Below are positions 33,622 to 41,157 of a stretch of 47,823 bases of DNA, in pieces. A program made the position numbers and the translations under genes. The notes beneath the pieces are model-generated. The model did not search any database. It was not told where the DNA came from and was given only the letters and a program-made list of their open reading frames with translations. The DNA is taken from positions 1 through 47,823 of the forward strand of contig JAQVCB010000011.1 in NCBI GenBank assembly GCA_028689995.1. The letters run 5' to 3'. The stretch comes from Candidatus Gastranaerophilales bacterium (lineage in GTDB: Bacteria; Cyanobacteriota; Vampirovibrionia; Gastranaerophilales; UBA9579). Position 1 is the first letter of the stretch. Each line of letters opens with the position of its first letter.

Positions 33622-34821
33622 ATGGGGAGTAAAAAATTTGGTTTAGCACTGGCGATTATTCTGGCTTTTTCAATGAGTTTAAGTCAGGTTAAGGCAGAAG
33701 ATGCTTCTACAATAAGTCAGATGGGTAATAATAATTTGACAAAAACAGTTGATGTTGAAAAGTTTAAGCAGGATCTTGAGGCTGCGGCACAAGAAACTCC
33801 TTCAGTTAGAGCGGCTTTAAAAGCAAAAGTTAAAACTTTGTCGACAAGATATCTTCTTTCTCCGGGTGATAGTATATCGCTATCCGTATATGGAGAATCT
33901 GATTTTGCACAGCCTGATATTCTGGTAAGACCTGATGGTTTTGCTACTATTGAACCTTTTGGTGAAATAAATGTTGCAGGCTTAAGTGTTGATGAGCTTA
34001 CAGATACCTTAAAAACAAAATTTAAAACTTATCTGTTAGCGCCGAAAGTATCGGTAAAAGTTAATACTTTGCATTCTGCAAAAATTTATGTTTATGGTGC
34101 AGTTCAAAGACCTGGTTTGTATCAGCAGGCAGCAACACAAACCAGACTAAATGCAAATGGTAATTCAGCTCAAATAATTCCTGAAATGACAGTCGCAAGT
34201 ATTATTTCAAATGCAGGTGGGATTAAATTAAATGCTGACCTGAGGCATATTAGAGTTATAAATAATGAAACAAACAGAGATGAAACAGTAGATCTTATGA
34301 AAATGGTTCAACACGGAGATGTTAATCAGGACATTTATTTAAGATCAGGAGATTCCATATATATTCCTTCTCTTGATACAGAAGCTCAAATTTCTGATGA
34401 TGATTTTATGTTAATTTCCAGTTCATCGCTTGCTCCTGTAGATTTTCCGGTTAGAGTTACAGGTGCTGTAAGTAAGCCTGGCGTTTATAATGTCAGTTCC
34501 AATTCTCCAAGATTAAATTCTGCTCTGGCATTTTCTCAAGGTTATACGCCGGAAGCTAAAAAAAATCTCGTAGCAATTCAAAGGCTGACTAATAAAGGTA
34601 ATGTATCTACATTTTATGTAAATCCGAATAAAAATGACGTTATATTAAGGCCTAATGACCTTATTGTTGTGCCTGAGACTTCATCTTCTGCAGCAAGCAA
34701 AAGTTTTGGACTTATAGCAGATATACTAAGTCCGGTAGCAAGATTTGGTGACGGATTTAATTCATGGGCTGAAATGTTTAATCCGACACGTAGATATCCT
34801 CGTAATCTATATGACAATTGA
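33622..34821 (+). CDS. Polysaccharide export protein, Wza/OPX family
   Basis: A 399-residue protein with a signal peptide (residues 1-25, ...SLSQVKA). The polysaccharide export domain is at about 73-145 (YLLSPGDSISLSVYGESDF, VRPDGFATIEPFGEI, then a KVSVKV strand), followed by two SLBB-type domains (IYVYGAVQRPGLY and VRVTGAVSKPGVY). It would form the periplasmic/outer-membrane conduit for the polymer. There is no lipobox cysteine, unlike E. coli Wza. GGAG lies eight bases before the ATG, and a second AAGGAG further upstream. Followed after 99 bases by the Wzc-like gene. Confidence 0.9.
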   Translation: MGSKKFGLALAIILAFSMSLSQVKAEDASTISQMGNNNLTKTVDVEKFKQDLEAAAQETPSVRAALKAKVKTLSTRYLLSPGDSISLSVYGESDFAQPDILVRPDGFATIEPFGEINVAGLSVDELTDTLKTKFKTYLLAPKVSVKVNTLHSAKIYVYGAVQRPGLYQQAATQTRLNANGNSAQIIPEMTVASIISNAGGIKLNADLRHIRVINNETNRDETVDLMKMVQHGDVNQDIYLRSGDSIYIPSLDTEAQISDDDFMLISSSSLAPVDFPVRVTGAVSKPGVYNVSSNSPRLNSALAFSQGYTPEAKKNLVAIQRLTNKGNVSTFYVNPNKNDVILRPNDLIVVPETSSSAASKSFGLIADILSPVARFGDGFNSWAEMFNPTRRYPRNLYDN

Positions 34822-34920
34822 TAATGAGAATTATCAAGGAGAAGGCTTAGGGTATTTACTCGTAGAAATATTTTGCTTCGTATTTTAGTGGCACTATCAA
34901 GAAGAGAAGGAGATACAAAA

Positions 34921-37113
34921 GTGGAAAATATAACTATAGAAAAGGTTTTAAGTATATTTAAAAGGAATATAAAATTTATAATCTTTCTTTCGATTGTTGG
35001 CTTTGCAGTTGGTTTAATTTATGTTTTGACAGTATTTAAACCTATGTATCAGTCAACTGCAAAAATATTAATTAAAGATGTTTCTCAACCGGGTATTATT
35101 ACACAGATGGGAACTGTTAATAGTTTATCACCTCTGGCAAGAAACAGTAATCCTGCTTTGACACAAATGGAAATTCTTACATCAGGTATTCTTTCTGATA
35201 AAGTTTGGCAAGAAATCAGTTCAAAATATAAATTTAAAGATGATCCAAGAATTGGTTCACAATTAATGCGAAAGTCTATCAAAGTTCAAAATCCTGTTGG
35301 AACAGATATAATTGAAGTCACGGCAAGTTGGCAGGATCCTGTTATTGCAAAAGATATAGCAAACTGTTTTGTAACAGCTTATATGAATTCTAATATTGAT
35401 AATTCTAAAAAAAGTATTGTTCAAAGCAAAGGATCAATTGATAGTCAGCTTAATGATGCTGAAAGTAACCTTGCTGCAATTAGAGAAAAAATCAAATATT
35501 TCAGACAAACCAATTCAACTGTTGATATTGCTTCAGAAACACAGAATGTAGTGGCTCAAATAAGTACTCTTGAAAACAGATACAGTGATATATTGTCATC
35601 AGCACGATCTGAAGCAAACAAAGTTAATACGCTTTCCGCTCAAATAGGTATGGATGTAAAAAAAGCTATTGATGGTGTTGCAATAGGTCATAATCCTAAT
35701 TTGTTAGCTTTGGAAAATAGACTTGGTGATGCTCAGGAAGAATTAGCTTCTCTTTCGACAAAATACGCTCCAACTCATCCTGCGTTTGTGGCGCTTAATT
35801 CAAGAATTAACCAGATTAAAACTGAATTTGCAGAACAAATAAAAGAAACAATCGGTAAAAATATAGATGATAATGAATTAGTTATTTCTGACCCGGTTAG
35901 AACATCTATTATGCAGGATCTTGTAAATAGTGAAGCTGCATATAGAGGTTTTCTTGCCCAAAGCAAGGTATTAAAGTCCGCCATCAATTCACTTGAATCA
36001 AAAAAATCAATGATGCCTAATAAGCAGTTTATATTAGCTAACCTTACTCAGCAGGAAGCCAGCTGGACAAATATTGTAGATACACTTAAAGCTCATCAGG
36101 TTGAAGCAAATATTATGGAATCAGAAATTGTCAGTAATATTAGTCTGATTGATGCTCCCAGAACACCTATGTTTCCAGCTTTCCCAAGTAGATCTCAAGT
36201 TATTTTGTTATTTACATTATTTGGTTTTTTGCTTAGTCTTGCCAGTTCATTGATGATATATCTCGTAAAAGATAGTTATGATGATCTTGATAATTTAAGT
36301 GATGAACTTCAAACTCCTATACTTGGAGTAATTCCATGGCTTGATAAACAAACATACAGTGATCCTGAATCTCTAATAGCTATAGATGAAACAGCTTCAT
36401 ATTATTCTCTTGCGTATCAGAATATTATTTCCAGTTTTAGAGTGAAAGGATGTAATTCTGGTATCAAAACTCTTACTTTTACTTCAACTGAATTTTCAAA
36501 ATCCCGTTCAACAATTCTTATGAACATTGCGTATGGTTTAAGCAAGGCAGGACAATCTGTAATTGTTGTTGATGCTGATTTTAGAACACCATCTGTTCAT
36601 AAGGAATTTAGATTATTTACGGATGATAAATTTAATTTAGGTGAACTTCTTAGTAATATTAAAAAAGAGGTTGAAGAAAATGGTGAATTTAACTGGAAAT
36701 ATCTTTCATATTTCACACATGAAGTTCCAGAAGCTCGTAATTTATTTATATTGCCGAATAATAGTAATATTTCGGATCCTTATGAATACCTGCATTCAGC
36801 ATCTTTTAATTTATTAATGCATAAATTAAAAGAACAATATGACTGGATATTATTGGATACACCACCGGCACTCGCTGTATCTGATGCAGTTACAGTTGGC
36901 TCATATACTGACAGCGTTGTTTTAATTACAGGTCTGGACACAACAAAATCAACTATTAAAAAAGTTCACAGACTATTTAATAATTATCACTTACCAATAT
37001 TTGGTATTGTTGCACGTGAACGACAAACTCAGGAAGCTTCTTCTTCCAACAGGTATCTTAAGCAGATGATTTCACGCATGATGCCAGAAGAAGATGTGTT
37101 AATTCAGAAATAA
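34921..37113 (+). CDS. Wzc-like chain-length determinant with degenerate BY-kinase domain
   Basis: 730 residues from GTG 34921 (GGAG eight bases upstream; a TTG at 34873 would add 16 residues but has no such site). A Wzz domain with two membrane helices (about 19-39 and 423-446) encloses a periplasmic coiled coil. The cytoplasmic domain matches bacterial tyrosine kinases: Walker A' VVDADFRTPS and Walker B WILLDTPPALAVSDA. However, the Walker A position reads STEFSKSRSTI (residues 522-532), so both glycines and the nucleotide-binding lysine of GxGKST are changed (Lys to Arg at 529). The C-terminus has one tyrosine, not the usual cluster. It probably acts in polymer length control as a structural partner, with weak or no kinase activity. 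Confidence 0.9.
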   Translation: MENITIEKVLSIFKRNIKFIIFLSIVGFAVGLIYVLTVFKPMYQSTAKILIKDVSQPGIITQMGTVNSLSPLARNSNPALTQMEILTSGILSDKVWQEISSKYKFKDDPRIGSQLMRKSIKVQNPVGTDIIEVTASWQDPVIAKDIANCFVTAYMNSNIDNSKKSIVQSKGSIDSQLNDAESNLAAIREKIKYFRQTNSTVDIASETQNVVAQISTLENRYSDILSSARSEANKVNTLSAQIGMDVKKAIDGVAIGHNPNLLALENRLGDAQEELASLSTKYAPTHPAFVALNSRINQIKTEFAEQIKETIGKNIDDNELVISDPVRTSIMQDLVNSEAAYRGFLAQSKVLKSAINSLESKKSMMPNKQFILANLTQQEASWTNIVDTLKAHQVEANIMESEIVSNISLIDAPRTPMFPAFPSRSQVILLFTLFGFLLSLASSLMIYLVKDSYDDLDNLSDELQTPILGVIPWLDKQTYSDPESLIAIDETASYYSLAYQNIISSFRVKGCNSGIKTLTFTSTEFSKSRSTILMNIAYGLSKAGQSVIVVDADFRTPSVHKEFRLFTDDKFNLGELLSNIKKEVEENGEFNWKYLSYFTHEVPEARNLFILPNNSNISDPYEYLHSASFNLLMHKLKEQYDWILLDTPPALAVSDAVTVGSYTDSVVLITGLDTTKSTIKKVHRLFNNYHLPIFGIVARERQTQEASSSNRYLKQMISRMMPEEDVLIQK

Positions 37114-37195
37114 TAGGTATAACAAGCCATAATGTGATATGCGATAGAAGATTACAAATTTAAGCTTATTCTAATAGAAATATGGGAAAAAAATT

Positions 37196-38572
37196 ATGCA
37201 GAATATATTGGCACCTGTATTTGGACAGGTTGAAAGAACTCGTTATGCTTACTTTTTTATAACATTATTGTTGCTTTTATCACTTGCATCGGTATGTTTT
37301 ATAAAATCACTGGGTATTGTTATTGCCTGTCTGATGGCTTTAGGTATAATAGTTATTCCGTTTTATTATAATAAACCACATATTTTCCTGTTATTTTCAG
37401 TATTAATTTATCCTTTTACACGTTATTTGCCTTTGGAAGACAAATTTGTTATGACAGGATTGCTTTATGTACTGTCTATGCCCTGTGCAATATGGGTCTT
37501 TTGTAAGTATTTTAGAAAAATTTCAAATACATCTGCCTACTTGTGGGCAATGATAATGTATATGATTGTAATTTCGTTCAACATATTTAGACCTCAAACA
37601 GAATTTATAGATCTTTTAAAAGAATTTGGAAGGATGTTTTACGCAATTTTCATTATTCTTTCTGTTTATAATTACGTTGAAAACTGTCCTGAAAATCTCC
37701 GTAAATTATCTAAATACATTAGTTACGTAATGAATATTATTGCTTTCATTGCAATAGGTCAGTATATTACTAAAATTGGAGGCTTGAATCAGGATGGCAT
37801 TTATAGGGCGGTAGGGACTTTTACTGGCTTTAACGATTATGCGTTCGTTTTGTCGTTCTTTATATGTTTTTCCTTATATTTTCTGCTTACAGCCGAGACT
37901 ACAAGAGCCAGATTCTATTGGACTACGACAATAGCTCTTAATATAATAGCTCTTGTGGGTACAGTCAGCAAAACAGCTCTATTTAATACAGCTTTAATAT
38001 TTGTAATAATGAGTATGTTCCTGTCCTGGAAGAGAAAATTTCAGATATTTGCAAGTGCGATTGTAATTGGCGGTTCTCTTTTTGAATATTTAATTATTAC
38101 AGGTGCATATAATTCTCTTATTGTCAGATTTACGGATACGACATCTTTTATGTGGCGTCTTGAAATGTGGAGAACTTTGTATAATATGATTTTACAGGGG
38201 AATATATGGTTAGGACAGGGAGCAAACGCTTCAAGAAATTTCCTTCAACTTCTTGTTATACCCGGTGAATCTTATGCACCGCATAATGTATATCTTGAGA
38301 CGGTCTATAACTTCGGTATTATAGGGCTGATTCCTTTTATTTTAATGTTTATATTTGCTTTATTTCAAGGAGTATTCATTTATTTGGATAAAGGAATCGA
38401 GAATAATCAAAATAAAATCATTGGTATATCTGTAATAATTGTTACTTTAATTGCTATAATTCAGAATTTTGTTAGTAATGCCTATTATGACAGAGCAGGT
38501 AATATTCTTTTCTGGGTAATTTTGACCTTGTTAGTCTGTTGGTATAACTATTATAAGTCGATCAGTAAATGA
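37196..38572 (+). CDS. O-antigen ligase / Wzy-type polymerase family membrane protein
   Basis: A 458-residue integral membrane protein with about ten to twelve helices. The Wzy_C signature is present at residues 335-385: WLGQGANASRNF, then YAPHNVYLETVYNFGIIGLIPF. Large external loop between helices near residues 310-370. It would polymerise or ligate lipid-linked repeat units at the outer face of the inner membrane; context (Wza, Wzc) favours a polymerase. Start ATG has a weak GGGA upstream. It ends 15 bases from the convergent HTH-type gene; the hairpin at 38594-38624 (12-base perfect arms) overlaps that gene's coding end and may stop transcription. Confidence 0.87.
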   Translation: MQNILAPVFGQVERTRYAYFFITLLLLLSLASVCFIKSLGIVIACLMALGIIVIPFYYNKPHIFLLFSVLIYPFTRYLPLEDKFVMTGLLYVLSMPCAIWVFCKYFRKISNTSAYLWAMIMYMIVISFNIFRPQTEFIDLLKEFGRMFYAIFIILSVYNYVENCPENLRKLSKYISYVMNIIAFIAIGQYITKIGGLNQDGIYRAVGTFTGFNDYAFVLSFFICFSLYFLLTAETTRARFYWTTTIALNIIALVGTVSKTALFNTALIFVIMSMFLSWKRKFQIFASAIVIGGSLFEYLIITGAYNSLIVRFTDTTSFMWRLEMWRTLYNMILQGNIWLGQGANASRNFLQLLVIPGESYAPHNVYLETVYNFGIIGLIPFILMFIFALFQGVFIYLDKGIENNQNKIIGISVIIVTLIAIIQNFVSNAYYDRAGNILFWVILTLLVCWYNYYKSISK

Positions 38573-38587
38573 TTATTTGACTTATAA

Positions 38588-39151
38588 CTAATTGACAGCT
38601 TTATTTGTATTTAATAAAGCTGTCTTTAGAGTTTTGAGACTATATTTACCAGCAAGAATCCAGCTTTTAATTTCATTCTCTGTTATTTCAAGAGCTATTG
38701 CAATTCTTGAAATAACAGATTTAGACATAGTTTCTTTGCCTGTAATCATTCTGTTTAATGTACTTTGGTCATGCTTAATCAATTTGCTTAATTGAGTTCT
38801 GGATATATTCTTGTTTTGTAAAATTTCATCAATTTTTGCTGTCAGGATCAGTTCAATGTCATCCTGAGGAGCAGTTAAACTACGACGTGAGGATCTGTCC
38901 AATTTGGTGTTAATTGCCATTTTAATTATTTCTTTTGAATATTTATCAGCTAAAATCCAGCCTTCAAATTCTTCGATAGAGACTTCCAGAATTGGTAATA
39001 TTCTTTCTTTAACTGTGTCTGAAAAAGATTGTTCACCTCTTATCATGTGATTTAATGTATTTTCTCTGTAGTCTATAAGTTTACTCAGTTTATATCGAGA
39101 TAAATTCTTATTTCTTAATATTTTATCAATTTTTTTAGTTACGATAGCCAT
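38588..39151 (-). CDS. Tandem-duplicated helix-turn-helix (XRE-like) protein
   Basis: A 187-residue protein made of two similar halves. Residues 8-82 and about 106-180 align throughout: KIDKILRNKNLSRYKLSKLI with KIDEILQNKNISRTQLSKLI, TLNHMIRGEQSFSD with TLNRMITGKETMSK, and EGWILADKYS with KSWILAGKYS. Each half has a Cro/C1-type HTH (helices at 10-55) and a short C-terminal helical part. It may bind DNA as a pseudo-dimer within one chain. It sits inside the polysaccharide locus on the opposite strand, so it may be a local regulator; no target is known. AAGG lies six bases before the ATG. Confidence 0.75.
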   Translation of the reverse strand: MAIVTKKIDKILRNKNLSRYKLSKLIDYRENTLNHMIRGEQSFSDTVKERILPILEVSIEEFEGWILADKYSKEIIKMAINTKLDRSSRRSLTAPQDDIELILTAKIDEILQNKNISRTQLSKLIKHDQSTLNRMITGKETMSKSVISRIAIALEITENEIKSWILAGKYSLKTLKTALLNTNKAVN

Positions 39152-39196
39152 TTTATGCCTTATTTTTTTATTAAAAATACTCGTTAAAAAATACCC

Positions 39197-39225
39197 TTGA
39201 CTTATTTTTTAATCTGATGTAAAGT
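39197..39225 (+). promoter_or_regulatory. Candidate sigma70 promoter
   Basis: TTGACT (39197-39202), 17 bases, TAAAGT (39220-39225). It is directed away from the HTH gene and towards the 57- and 103-residue ORFs. The expected start point is near 39232. Confidence 0.55.
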
Positions 39226-39231
39226 AAGTTT

Positions 39232-39310
39232 GTTAGAAAAGTGTTTCTCTCAAAAACACATTTACCAGAAAATATTTTTATATCCCTGATTTTTTGTCAG
39301 GGAGGTTTTT
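39232..39310 (+). ncRNA. Candidate small RNA or leader with two hairpins
   Basis: Downstream of the promoter at 39197 come GTGTTT/AAACAC (39241-39246 with 39254-39259) and then TCCCTGA/TCAGGGA (39283-39289 with 39297-39303) followed by GGTTTTTA, a weak terminator shape. This would give an RNA of about 80 bases ending 38 bases before the 57-residue ORF. It could be a free small RNA or an attenuating leader for that ORF. Structure is seen; function is inference. Confidence 0.35.
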
Positions 39311-39347
39311 ATACTTACTTAAATAGTACCATAACTGGTCAATTTAT

Positions 39348-39521
39348 ATGAATAAAAAGCAAAAACAGGAAATGTTAAAACAGAGATTAACCAGCCTCAA
39401 AAACTGTCTTGAAATCTCAAAAGAATGTATTGATTCGGCACTTATAAGTCTTAACAGATTTGATGAATTTAATGATCTTGTTAATAATTGGGATAAATAT
39501 AAAGAAATTTTTACAAAATAA
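39348..39521 (+). CDS. 57-residue charged small protein, hypothetical
   Basis: An ATG frame of 57 codons encoding a Lys/Glu/Asn-rich, probably helical peptide (N-terminus MNKKQKQEMLKQRL; C-terminus NNWDKYKEIFTK). No membrane segment or signal. The amino acid pattern (amphipathic helices at 5-25 and 33-55) looks like a real short protein rather than a random frame. The ribosome site is weak. It is downstream of a promoter-like sequence and 82 bases before the 103-residue gene. Family not recognised. Confidence 0.5.
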   Translation: MNKKQKQEMLKQRLTSLKNCLEISKECIDSALISLNRFDEFNDLVNNWDKYKEIFTK

Positions 39522-39603
39522 TTTGTATTTTTCATTTTTTCGGCAATTTATTTTTTTAGTAATTTTATATATAATTAAGATGAGAAATTAAGAGAGAGAA
39601 AAA

Positions 39604-39915
39604 ATGAATACATTTCCTATATCTTTTAAACAAGCTGTTACAGGTAAAACAATTAATCAAATACGACAACAGGCAAAACAAATTCCTGATCCAAAAGTTA
39701 TGAAAAACTTTGAGTGGTGTGTTGGTCCAAATGCTTCTGCATGCATTAAAAGCGGAGTACCCAATCTAATAGAAATCGCACAAAAAAAACCTTCTTTAAA
39801 AGAAAAAATAAAAACAATATTTCAGGATCTTGTTAATTCTCCTGAAGTCCACGATGATCCAGCAAGTCCAACCTGGTTAAGAGAATTTGGCAAAGCTCTT
39901 GATATTCTTGGTTAA
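39604..39915 (+). CDS. 103-residue protein of unknown function
   Basis: ATG start with AGAGAGA upstream. The protein is soluble, with an N-terminal FPISFKQAVTG segment, two cysteines (WCVGPNASACIKSG) and a helical, charged C-terminal half that ends SPTWLREFGKALDILG. No signal peptide or domain is recognised. Its stop codon overlaps the stop of the convergent gene at 39912 by four bases. Short N-terminal phrases of the type FKx occur in a second protein of this window (the GGDEF protein, VPFKAS). Confidence 0.65.
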   Translation: MNTFPISFKQAVTGKTINQIRQQAKQIPDPKVMKNFEWCVGPNASACIKSGVPNLIEIAQKKPSLKEKIKTIFQDLVNSPEVHDDPASPTWLREFGKALDILG

Positions 39916-40919
39916 TATTTAGAGTTTTTATATTTAGCAAACTGACTACCAAGATACATACCAAGCCCCAGTCCCATTACTCCGCCTGCTGACCCTATTG
40001 CCATTGAAAGCAGTGTGCTCATAAATGCGCCGCACAATGAAATTGATACAACAGAATTTGCTGACTTTGGAATTTGTTTTAGATTATTATTTTTGACAGC
40101 CTTGATTAATTGAGGCAGTTCAAGCATAGAAGCAAAGCCTATACTAATAAGGGGCATTTTATGTAAAGTTGTACCTATCAATTTTCCTGCATTTAATCTT
40201 AACCTGCTTATTTTTTTATCAGGTATCTCTAAAAATTTAACATAATCTCTTTCTACGGTTTCTTTTTTTAACAGAAAAAAGTTTATTTCTTTTTCAAATG
40301 GTTGTACTTCAAATTTAATACCTATTTTTTTATATAATTTTTTAGCCAGTTTTGTCTCTCCAACTGTTTTATCAAGATTGTTAAGAATATATTCACCCCA
40401 CTCAGTTTTTCTTAAAGGTTTTTCAATCAAAGTTCCTGCAAAAAACTTGAATATGGAATAAAATCCTTTTTCAACATTAGACTCTGCTCTGTTAAAAATA
40501 GTCAAAAGATCCCGGAGGTCTTCCTTTAGGTTTACAATACCTAAAACACCTAGACCTGCCATTTTTATTTTGTTATTATCATTATTTTTGCTGTTTTCAA
40601 TCGGCTTTACCCGTCTTAAAAATGGAAAAGGAGAAAGAGCAACTGCAAATATCTCGTTATTAAGGTTTTTATCAATCGAATCAACTTTTGTCTGGATCTT
40701 TCTGAATGATTTGAAAGTATCTTTTACATTATTAATATCATTTACAAGCTTTTTGTCTGTTGCAAAATTATTATTTACAATATTATCTTTAGTAAATTCT
40801 TGAGGAGTAACAGTATTTTTATTATCAGGCAAATTGACAGCAACATCAGACATTGTATCTTTGCTGCCTTTATTCTGGTTATAAAATTTGGAATAAATCC
40901 TTAAAACATTATCTTCCAA
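39912..40919 (-). CDS. 335-residue protein with C-terminal glycine-rich hydrophobic region, unknown
   Basis: Start TTG 40919 with a strong GGGAG five bases upstream. Residues 1-110 are polar and Asn/Lys/Asp-rich; 115-260 are mixed helical with basic patches; 255-325 hold hydrophobic segments, including one ending GSAGGVMGLGLGMYLGSQF that could insert in a membrane or be a glycine-zipper. There is no signal peptide. I do not recognise the family. It lies on the minus strand within the polysaccharide locus, convergent with the 103-residue gene and divergent from the flippase. Confidence 0.7.
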   Translation of the reverse strand: MEDNVLRIYSKFYNQNKGSKDTMSDVAVNLPDNKNTVTPQEFTKDNIVNNNFATDKKLVNDINNVKDTFKSFRKIQTKVDSIDKNLNNEIFAVALSPFPFLRRVKPIENSKNNDNNKIKMAGLGVLGIVNLKEDLRDLLTIFNRAESNVEKGFYSIFKFFAGTLIEKPLRKTEWGEYILNNLDKTVGETKLAKKLYKKIGIKFEVQPFEKEINFFLLKKETVERDYVKFLEIPDKKISRLRLNAGKLIGTTLHKMPLISIGFASMLELPQLIKAVKNNNLKQIPKSANSVVSISLCGAFMSTLLSMAIGSAGGVMGLGLGMYLGSQFAKYKNSKY

Positions 40920-41112
40920 ACTTTCTCCCTTTTTCCATTACAAATTTTATAAAGAATTATTTCTCTTATATATATATAAACAAATTAAATGAAAAAATTG
41001 CTTTTAATTTACAAACATTTTAACTGTGCATACAGAGTAATCTTTTGGGGAATCCATACTATATAAAGAAGCTGTTATAAAGATTTTATAATTAATTGAT
41101 TCTGATTAAAAA

Positions 41113-41141
41113 GTAGGATGGGCATACTTGCCCATCAATAA
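41113..41141. repeat. REP-like 29-bp palindromic unit
   Basis: The same unit as at 30867-30895 with one base change in the loop: GATGGGCA/TGCCCATC around TACT. It lies in the leader of the flippase gene, ending 16 bases before its ATG and just before its ribosome site. Confidence 0.7.
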
Positions 41142-41157
41142 TAATCTAAGGAAAATT

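Noticed and set aside
34817-34838. TTGATAAT/ATTATCAA palindrome after the Wza-like gene
   Set aside because: All A+T except two pairs and no T-run; likely chance in AT-rich DNA, and the downstream gene is probably cotranscribed.
38594-38624. Twelve-base perfect inverted repeat as a definite bidirectional terminator
   Set aside because: It overlaps the coding end of the HTH gene and has only a short T-run, so I mention it with the Wzy-like gene but do not list it separately.
39344-39535. Minus-strand 63-codon frame
   Set aside because: The plus-strand 57-codon frame has the more protein-like composition (amphipathic charged helices) and a promoter upstream; the minus frame looks like its shadow.
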